Part shown: positions 55,812-64,000 of the stretch, one piece after another
Numbering within the stretch: the first letter of the stretch is position 1
Layout of the letters: each line of letters opens with the position of its first letter
From: Entrophospora sp. SA101
Taxonomy: Eukaryota; Glomeromycota; Glomeromycetes; Entrophosporales; Entrophosporaceae
DNA: 64,000 bases
Direction: 5' to 3'
NCBI GenBank assembly: GCA_958430865.1
Contig: CAUDNR010003524.1
Coordinates: 1 to 64,000, forward strand
The notes under the pieces: model-generated
The model's input: only the letters and a program-made list of their open reading frames with translations
What the model was told of the DNA's origin: nothing
Database searches by the model: none
Position numbers and translations under genes: made by a program

Positions 55812-56622
55812 ATGCCACAAAAGAAATACACCAACAAAAGAACCAGACAAGGCAGAGAAAAAGACATCACTGGGTAAGTGTTTTAAGGATAGTGGTGGTG
55901 ATTATCGCCCGCCACCACTTGTTATCATTCTAGTTCTAATTTATAATAATGGAAAAAATTTTTGTTTCAAACATTCTAGCTCGTCTTCGTTCCAGGTTTG
56001 TTATCAAATAGATTATTTTGTTTTTAGTGAAGTTAGTCTTTCAATTATAGAATTTAAAACTAACATTAATTTCTGTAATAAAATAAAGAATCTGAAAAAG
56101 TGCATTATGTTGAAGCTTTGCGAAGAATACGAAGCTGAGGAATCGTTAATAAACGAGCTTCTAGAACAAAATGACATTTTAAATCATTTGGACAATTTGC
56201 TCTCGAGAACCACGGAAGCTTTGGATAATCATTTTAATTTCGATAGAGATATAGAAGCTTTGGATACCAGCTTCAACAATGACAGTATCAGAGACGATGA
56301 ATCTTTAATATCGTATGGTAGAAACGACAATATTTTAATCAATATTAGTGATAGCAATAGTAATACGGGTATTGATAGAAATAACAACTCAAGTAATGAC
56401 AATAATAACAATAATGATGCTGCTAATAATAACAATTATCAATACAATAATGCCACTCCTTCATCATCATCATCATCAATAACTAACACTACTCCAACAA
56501 ATAGAATAAAATATCCTCTGATTAATTCATCTGTCTCTTTTAATTTCATGATGACTACAGTTTGTTCAATGTTAAACCAAAAACCGATCTTGAAGACCCA
56601 CATAAGATTAATTCATAATTAA
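55812..56622 (+). CDS. Asn-rich coiled-coil protein, function unknown
   Basis: Proposed exons are 55812-55873 (MPQKKYTNKRTRQGREKDITG), a 16-base micro-exon 55980-55995 (SSSFQ) and 56089-56622. All are bounded by GT-AG sites in matching phase and give a basic N terminus followed by NLKKCIMLKLCEEYEAEESL. Residues after that (LINELLEQNDILNHLDNLLS) look helical and coiled-coil-like. The C-terminal half is an Asn/Ser-rich low-complexity stretch. I recognise no family. The micro-exon is inferred. If it is wrong, the frame from 56107 alone gives 171 residues. A further 3' exon may exist, because the last 30 residues look less protein-like. Confidence 0.5.
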
Positions 56623-58545
56623 TTGTGACGGATTTGAAATATTGGTTGAAGTATGTCCTTGGAGAACGTGGTGAAAATGTAAAAAATAAATTAGTTTGTG
56701 TGATAAACATTTTATTAATGTAATTAATAAAAACAAGTGATTGTTATATATATGTGTATAATTTGAAGTGTATAATAATGCACAATGCTTTTTAGGTATA
56801 AATAATAATTACAATTATGTATAAATGCTATTATAAATAAACAAAAGGAAGGGAAAAGTAGGAAAACTACCGGGCTTATGTGCAATGATTGTAGAAAATA
56901 ATTTCCCAAGCCAATTATAATCAAGAATTTAAAGTTGGTAGTTCACTCAGATATTTGTACTGTGACAAACGCGTCTAATATTCACTGGTCAGAATTTTTA
57001 ATTTTGACAAATAAATGAAGGAAATTGGTTCATTTTACAAATTTAGAAAACATTCGTTAAAGGGAATTAATTGATATTTAATATCCAATTGATAGTTCAT
57101 CGTTTATTGAACAAATTCTTTTGTATAACAGTATGAAATTTATTTAAACATGTAAAGATATGTATAATATCTTGTAGAATTTTATTACTTTTATTACTTG
57201 GATTGACGAAAATGATACTGTTGTTTCTTATGTTTGACGTGATCTACATTTTATTGTTGCGAGTGACAGAGCAAGGGAGAAAAGAGATTCTAATGATGCA
57301 CATTTGGGGCATACTGCAATAAAATGAACATTTTAATTTGTATGGTGCGGGTCACCCTAACACATCAAATAACTTTAAATCTAAATAGGGAATATTAAAT
57401 GCTTGTCTGAAAAAAAAATAGAGATGATATTTGATAGCTATTGACTAGTTCTAGAACCTATTGTCGAGAAAATTTTATATGTGATATATAAAAACACTTA
57501 TCTAGCTTTAAAGTTGATCAATTTTTATTTAAAGTGTTAGTGTGACTCACATACTACCAAGAATTTCAGGGTTCAAATGAATTTCATTCTAATATAAATT
57601 TCTCATTATTATGTGCAATGTTGTAGTTTCAAATTATTTACATGTTTATATGTCATTAAACAATACAATTGTATCAACCAATAAACCTATCAATTTATAT
57701 CCAACATTCTGTCATAATTATGAATTTTCTTTATGAAATAGTTATGTTTCTGGATCCTAAATCAAGACTAATCTGATTTGTTCAAAGAAATGTTTTCCTT
57801 TTTGCATGTGAGTCTGTATATATAAAATTATTTAAAGCAAAATCTATATATTCTAATGTTACTCTAAAAGATGACTATTCTAATATAAATTTCATTGTTA
57901 TGTAATATCTTATATACTAAAGTTTATTTAAGTTCATTTACATATTTATATAATTTTTAATTTTTAAATTTAAATCAGAATTTTCCATTAAACTGGAATC
58001 AGGATGATGCAAATGACTGCATTTTCTACCAAAATCATTGAGTATCATTTTCAATAACTTTCCATGCCTTCAAATGTCAATTGGTAGTTACTCATGCTAT
58101 TAAATATTCCATATAGGACCTTTTTTGCTCTATTTCTCTTCTACAACTTTTTACATGTGAGCAATCTAATGGTTTCCAGCACAGAGGTAGATAGGTAGAT
58201 TGGTTGAAATGTACCAAGCCTTTAATTTTATAATTTTCATATGCCTCGTCATCAACATACTCTCCATACTCTCATTGTCGTCTACGATCTAAGTTGATAA
58301 ATTTTCCCGTTTGTTTCACAGAAGTTTGATTATAATTGGATATGTGATAAATACTTGATAAAAGATGTGACATTTATAAAAAAACTTTTTTTCATCATTT
58401 TAAATGAAAAAGAGGTATGTATTATTGAACTTTATTTATTCATTGTTCTCAGTTAGTTTGTTCTATTAATTATTTAATCCTTTACTGTTCTAAATATTCA
58501 TTCGTTATTAATTCTAGATCTCTCTGATTTAGTTTTTTTTTTGAA
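56623..58545. other. Intergenic, upstream of uS9
   Basis: No gene, RNA or repeat recognised in 1.9 kb on either strand. The last 100 bases contain the uS9 promoter and 5' untranslated region. Confidence 0.5.
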
Positions 58546-59277
58546 ATGGCACAAGTACAAGCTGTTCAAACTTATGGTCGTAAGGTTTGTAGTAATAATT
58601 GATACAGTAACATCAAATAATTTAATTAAAATTTATTAAATTATAAAATTTCTAATTCATCCTTCATAACCTTCATCATCATCATCATTATTTCATTTGT
58701 TTTTAGAGAACTGCAACTGCAGTGGCACATTGTAAAGCCGGCAAAGGTTTAATCAAGATCAATGGATCACCATTACATTTAGTTGAACCAGAAATTTTGA
58801 GATTCAAAGTCTATGAACCAATTCTAATCCTAGGTCAAGATAAATTTGCTAAAGTTGATATTAGAGTACGTGTAAAAGGTGGTGGTCATACCTCGCAAAT
58901 CTATGCAATTCGTCAAGCTATTGCAAAGTCTATTGTAGCCTATTATCAAAAGTATGTTGACGAGGCTCAAAAAAAAGAGATTAAAAATACTTTGATTCAG
59001 TATGACAGAAGCTTGTTGGTATCTGATCCTCGTCGTTGTGAACCTAAAAAGTTTGGTGGTGTTGGTGCTCGTGCAAGGTTTGTATTATGTTTTTATGATG
59101 ACTTTTAAAATTATTACATATATATCTATATTATTTTTATATTAATTTATGATATCTTTCATTTTTTTTTTTTAGATACCAAAAATCTTACCGTAAATAT
59201 ATTATAATTGTTATTGTTATTATTTTCTAAATATTAACTAACATTTTTTTCTTTCCCTTCTCATATAAATAGGTTAA
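58546..59277 (+). CDS. RPS16: Small ribosomal subunit protein uS9 (RPS16)
   Basis: Four coding exons, 58546-58584, 58707-59077, 59176-59192 and 59273-59277, give 143 residues, the usual length of eukaryotic S16. The sequence runs [59 protein letters not shown] and GARARYQKSYR. The C-terminal SYR tail reaches the ribosomal P site in the uS9 family. The last coding exon is only five bases (GT plus TAA): CC|GTAAAT is the donor and AAATAG|GT the acceptor. Without this splice the protein would gain eleven mostly hydrophobic residues, which is implausible for uS9. The first intron follows codon 13, an arrangement common in ribosomal protein genes. Confidence 0.95.
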
Positions 59278-60090
59278 TCTTTATATATTATGAGAAGGAA
59301 TTAATCATAGAATTAAAAATCAAGAATAATAACAATAATAATATTTATGAATTAATATCTACATATATATATAAATTATTTTTTATTAATTCAAGTGAAT
59401 TTCATTATACCAACCAAAAAAATATGTATGTTGCCACGTGAAGTCTATTGATAACTGGATAATTCGTTATTGCATCTTTTGATCAATTATTGCAGTTATC
59501 CTCAAACCAACAATATCATTCTTTTATTTGCACTTCATGTGATGTTTAGAAAGCCTATTGCCTAACTTTCAATTTTCATCAATACAATAATATTAAGATA
59601 TCCTTGAAAAATTTTTTAATGGAAAATTTAGTGTAAAAGAATATAAACATCGAATTGGAGTCCAAAGGTTTTTTCTCGCCTCAAATGTTTAATTGTTGTA
59701 AGAACAAGGGGCAAATTTGAAACATAAATTCTTTCCTAGCCATCGCATACATATTCTTTTTAAGGACACATAATACAAGACAAATGGGAGTAAACAAGTG
59801 TACTTGAGCATTTGATAGTGTATGCATTACAGCTGATTAAATAATGAAAGATGTATTTGCAAATGTAATTTTTGCCATAAACTCCAGATTCCCATTAATA
59901 AAAACAAAAAAATAGTGCTGTTATGGTTCTTAGGAATTAAAATTTTTAATTTTTTTTGTAGCTATATATTTGTTTCCAAAGTTATAAATGGTTTAAATCT
60001 TCGATTGTTAAATCGATTTACCTAATTAATTAAAGAGAATTAATTGCCTTTGCATAAACTGTTATAACTCATCATACAGACAAGAATTTT
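59278..60090. other. Intergenic region
   Basis: Contains the 3' untranslated region of uS9. No gene or repeat of note. Confidence 0.5.
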
Positions 60091-60094
60091 TTTG

Positions 60095-60655
60095 TTTTGG
60101 GCTTGCAGAGCATGCCTCCTATAGTCTCTATAACATAACTGAGCTATATTTTCAAAATTTATCAATTGAAATAATGGAGAGAGAATCTAAACATATATCA
60201 CTAACAAGTGATTTTTGGACTTCTCATGGCAAATATGGATATTTGGGAATAACTTGTCATATAAATATCAACCACAGGAAGCTTTATCATCATTGGCTCA
60301 CATCCCATATTCACATACGTCTGAAGTTATTTGTCAGAAATTACAAGAGATAATTACATCTATAAACCAGGAAACCTCATACTTCCATGCATTGCTATCT
60401 CAAGATAATAATAAAAGACTTAACTCTAGATTAGCAAAAAAAATTTCTAAAAGACTAAAAAACAATGACAATCTTGATAGTGATGTCAGTGATAACATAA
60501 TGATTATGATAGATAGTGCTGTCTCACTCTGTGAACCTACCATGGTTAGAAAGTATAAAACATCAAGTCCAATGTTAAATACTTTTATAAACGCTTTTAG
60601 GAAAGTTTGTAGTTATAAATACATGCATCATAATTTTATTCTATCAAGATTCAGA
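60095..60655 (+). pseudogene. hAT-like transposase fragment
   Basis: A segment near 60172-60255 reads HISLTSDFWTSHGKYGYLG, resembling the start of the hAT RNase H-like domain (consensus of the form LTTD-WTS---GYL-VT). After a frame change near 60255, a frame runs to 60658 with SNQ/Ser-rich helical content (KLQEIITSINQETSYFHALL). Neither the catalytic core nor the C-terminal dimerisation domain is present, so this is a truncated, dead copy. Confidence 0.65.
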
Positions 60656-60705
60656 TGATTATTTCTATGCAACTCAAAGAAATCCATAATTCTGAATTTT
60701 TCCAT

Positions 60706-61229
60706 TTATGCATTGAACCTCCAGCTGTAGTGCCATTTTAAGGTATTTTGTTCGTCCCCATTGTTAATATGCTGAGAGATATTTTTATCTTTGGCCACTT
60801 CAGCATATGATTTAGGCAATTTACGATGTTGGGCAGGTCTAAATCTACTGTATAATTTTTTCATTTTATTTTCTCTTGAGTTGTTATTGTTTCTGCTGTT
60901 ATGGTCACATGTGATCAGGTGATCCACATATATGACAAGTTTTGGTATCTTCTCCACACCAATAAAAAGTTGTAATCTTTGGCTGTTGCGTTAAATAAAT
61001 CTTCATCTGTTTCACAATTCATGTAAGCATATGACAAACCTTGTAATTGTTCGGGTGCAGCAATAATATCATGCAAGTCTCTTGCAGATGTTCCTGTAGG
61101 AAAGTCAGAGAGTTTAATACTGTAAATTCTTCTATTATTCCTCTGTTCTTCATTTAATGTTAGGGGAATAACATGAGTAGTCTCTGAGAATATATACAGA
61201 TCATGTTTTTGTATGAAATTCCTGAACAT
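60706..61229 (-). pseudogene. Retroelement ORF1-like remnant with zinc knuckle
   Basis: The minus-strand frame from 61229 to 60915 contains NRRIYSIKLSDFPTGTSARD and YAYMNCETDEDLFNA. In a shifted frame around 60960-60910 a Cys/His cluster, CGEDTKTCHICGSPDH, resembles a CCHC zinc knuckle. It is followed by Arg/Lys-rich sequence ending near 60706. Nucleic-acid-binding first ORFs of LINE-type elements have this layout. No reverse transcriptase is nearby. The frameshift and the stop after the knuckle mark it as dead. Confidence 0.5.
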
Positions 61230-61957
61230 TTTGGCTTTTTTTGTTCATTTTCTTGAATATGCTTCTAATTTTTGTTTTTTGTCAGGATTTTTTTTTCCTG
61301 GAGATCATGTCACTTATGTCACTTTTGTCATTTTGTTTTTTAATTGACGATATGTCTATGAATCCGTGAAATAAGTAAATAGTGATTGGCGGGGGAAAAT
61401 TGATGAAAAAAACACCAATTGGTAACCTTTTATAAAAAAAGTTACTATACTTTTGTCTCGCAAGATAAAATTTTTGTGTGTACATTAATAAAATAAATCT
61501 CAGAGAACATATTTATGTATTTTTTATTGGCTTTAATTATGTAAAAAAAAATATTTTCTCTTTGTGATGTGTTGATTTTTAGAATTTTGTTATTGAGAAA
61601 AATCTGATTTTTTTATTATTTCTTATGTTGATATATTATAAATAAAAAAAATGCTTGTAATATGTATTTATGCTTTATCTATCTATGTTTCGTTCTATGT
61701 CCGACCAGAGTCACTCTCTAATAAATTGATAAATAAATCAAAAATATCAACAAAAACTTTGTTAATATCAAAAATAAAGGCAGAAACTCGTGTCATTAAA
61801 TTGATTCATTAGAAATCCCCAGATAAATAATTTTTGTAGATTGAATGCAAAAATCATATTATTTAATTAAAAATTGTTTTTTCAAGATTCATACTTTTTT
61901 TATGATCTTTTTGATTTTTTTATCTATCATTTAATATGAAATTTCCCCCGTATTTTA
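61230..61957. other. AT-rich non-coding region
   Basis: No gene was seen. It ends at the TA (61956-61957) in front of the fifth MITE. Confidence 0.5.
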
Positions 61958-62375
61958 TAGTTGGCTTGGTCTAAAGACCCCCCTAAATTTTGGGCAAATT
62001 TTAAAAGTATAGAAGTCACTTTCTGTCCTACCTTTTAAAAAAATAACTCTATTAGTTGATAGAATATGTCTTTAGTTTAATGTAATAGAGAGATTTTCTC
62101 AAAAAATTTATTTGTTGTAGAGTTCTATTCTTTTTTAAAACATGCACTTTACTATGCTCGCGAGGAATTTGTCCACTATGATCATTTCTAAATTTAGAAA
62201 AAATATTAACAAATTTAGACTAGCTCTTAACTATCGTATCTAAATTTGGCAGTAAGAAAACTACAATCACGTGAACTCCTATTTTCTGAAAAATTTTATT
62301 ACGAATTACAAAATTGCTATTTTGGAATTTGGCCGCGTGGCGCAGCAATAGGAGGTCTTTAGACCAAGCCAACCA
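61958..62375. mobile_element. MITE family A, copy 5 (418 bp)
   Basis: Same ends and TA flanks (61956-61957, 62376-62377) as the copy at 25262 and essentially the same sequence. Differences were noticed only within the first ~25 bases (for example a run of six C where the other copy has CCTCC). This marks the left edge of the second segmental duplication. Confidence 0.9.
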
Positions 62376-62829
62376 TAGTATTTTTGAAGTTGACCAATTG
62401 TTACTATAAGCAATTAATGATTATATATGATCTGCGCCGTACTAATTTTCCTCTTCAATCAATTCCATGGAGAATGTTAATAATTTTCTTTGTAAGATCA
62501 TATTTTAGAAAACAATTATGAGTATAGATCAATTTCAAGTTTTTCGTAATTGTATAATAATAATAATGTTTAATATATTTATTTATATTATATAATGTTT
62601 ATCTACCATCTATTATTAATAAAAAAAAATGAAAATAAAAAAAATTGCTTGTTCGTGAAATGTTACACACGAACTGTCTATGAGTAAAGGAAAGGAATCA
62701 AAGAAAATTAATGTCTATACAGAAATAAAGATTTTATAATACAAAAAAAAAAAAAATAATAATTGTTTGCTAACAATTACTATATACTTATTAATTTATT
62801 TATTAGTCTATTTAAATCTAATCAATTAA

Positions 62830-64000
<1,171 letters not shown>

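Overview
The window looks like a scaffold from an arbuscular mycorrhizal fungus (Glomeromycotina, Rhizophagus-like). The evidence is very AT-rich DNA, genes split by short GT-AG introns, a small family of BTB/POZ-TLDc genes, a MATA-HMG-box gene, fungal-type conserved genes (YCK-type casein kinase 1, Erg27-type 3-ketosteroid reductase, CCZ1, ribosomal protein uS9) and many decayed transposons. Two 10-N gaps (34882-34891, 54520-54529) show that the sequence is a gapped assembly. The taxon is an inference from gene content.

Layout. 1-7.7 kb: three tandem BTB-TLDc paralogues on +, all broken by small frameshifts. 8-9.5 kb: short repeats and an unrecognised broken gene. 11.5-16.6 kb: a divergent pair, casein kinase 1 (8 coding exons, -) and Erg27-like reductase (6 exons, +). 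16.6-23.2 kb: gene-poor, with a hexamer satellite, a MITE-like element and a short tandem/inverted repeat. 23.2-24.7 kb: the only intact BTB-TLDc copy (-). 25.3-26.8 kb: a TA-flanked MITE followed by an intronless gene for two ubiquitins fused to an AN1 zinc finger (-). 28.9-31.7 kb: complete CCZ1 (10 exons, +). 34.9-45 kb: transposon graveyard with nested MITEs. 46.1-47.6 kb: HMG-box protein with a long repeat-built tail. 48.7-49.2 kb: 86-bp minisatellite. 49.3-54.5 kb: second copy of the 3' two-thirds of CCZ1 and its downstream DNA. 54.5-55.5 kb: dispersed repeat. 55.8-56.6 kb: asparagine-rich gene of unknown function. 58.5-59.3 kb: uS9. 60-61.3 kb: hAT-like and retroelement remnants. 61.96-64 kb: second copy of the MITE plus ubiquitin-AN1 gene, running off the window.

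The conserved genes are independent housekeeping functions (membrane-bound kinase signalling, sterol C-4 demethylation, Rab7 activation on endosomes/vacuoles, translation). They do not form a cluster. The most notable points are the diubiquitin-AN1 fusion with unusual ubiquitin residues, two segmental duplications whose edges fall on a MITE or on an assembly gap, a likely gene-conversion tract between BTB-TLDc copies 1 and 2, and MITE insertions whose removal restores a transposase reading frame. All intron and exon calls come from reading splice sites and protein similarity by eye. I found no tRNA, rRNA or CRISPR array.
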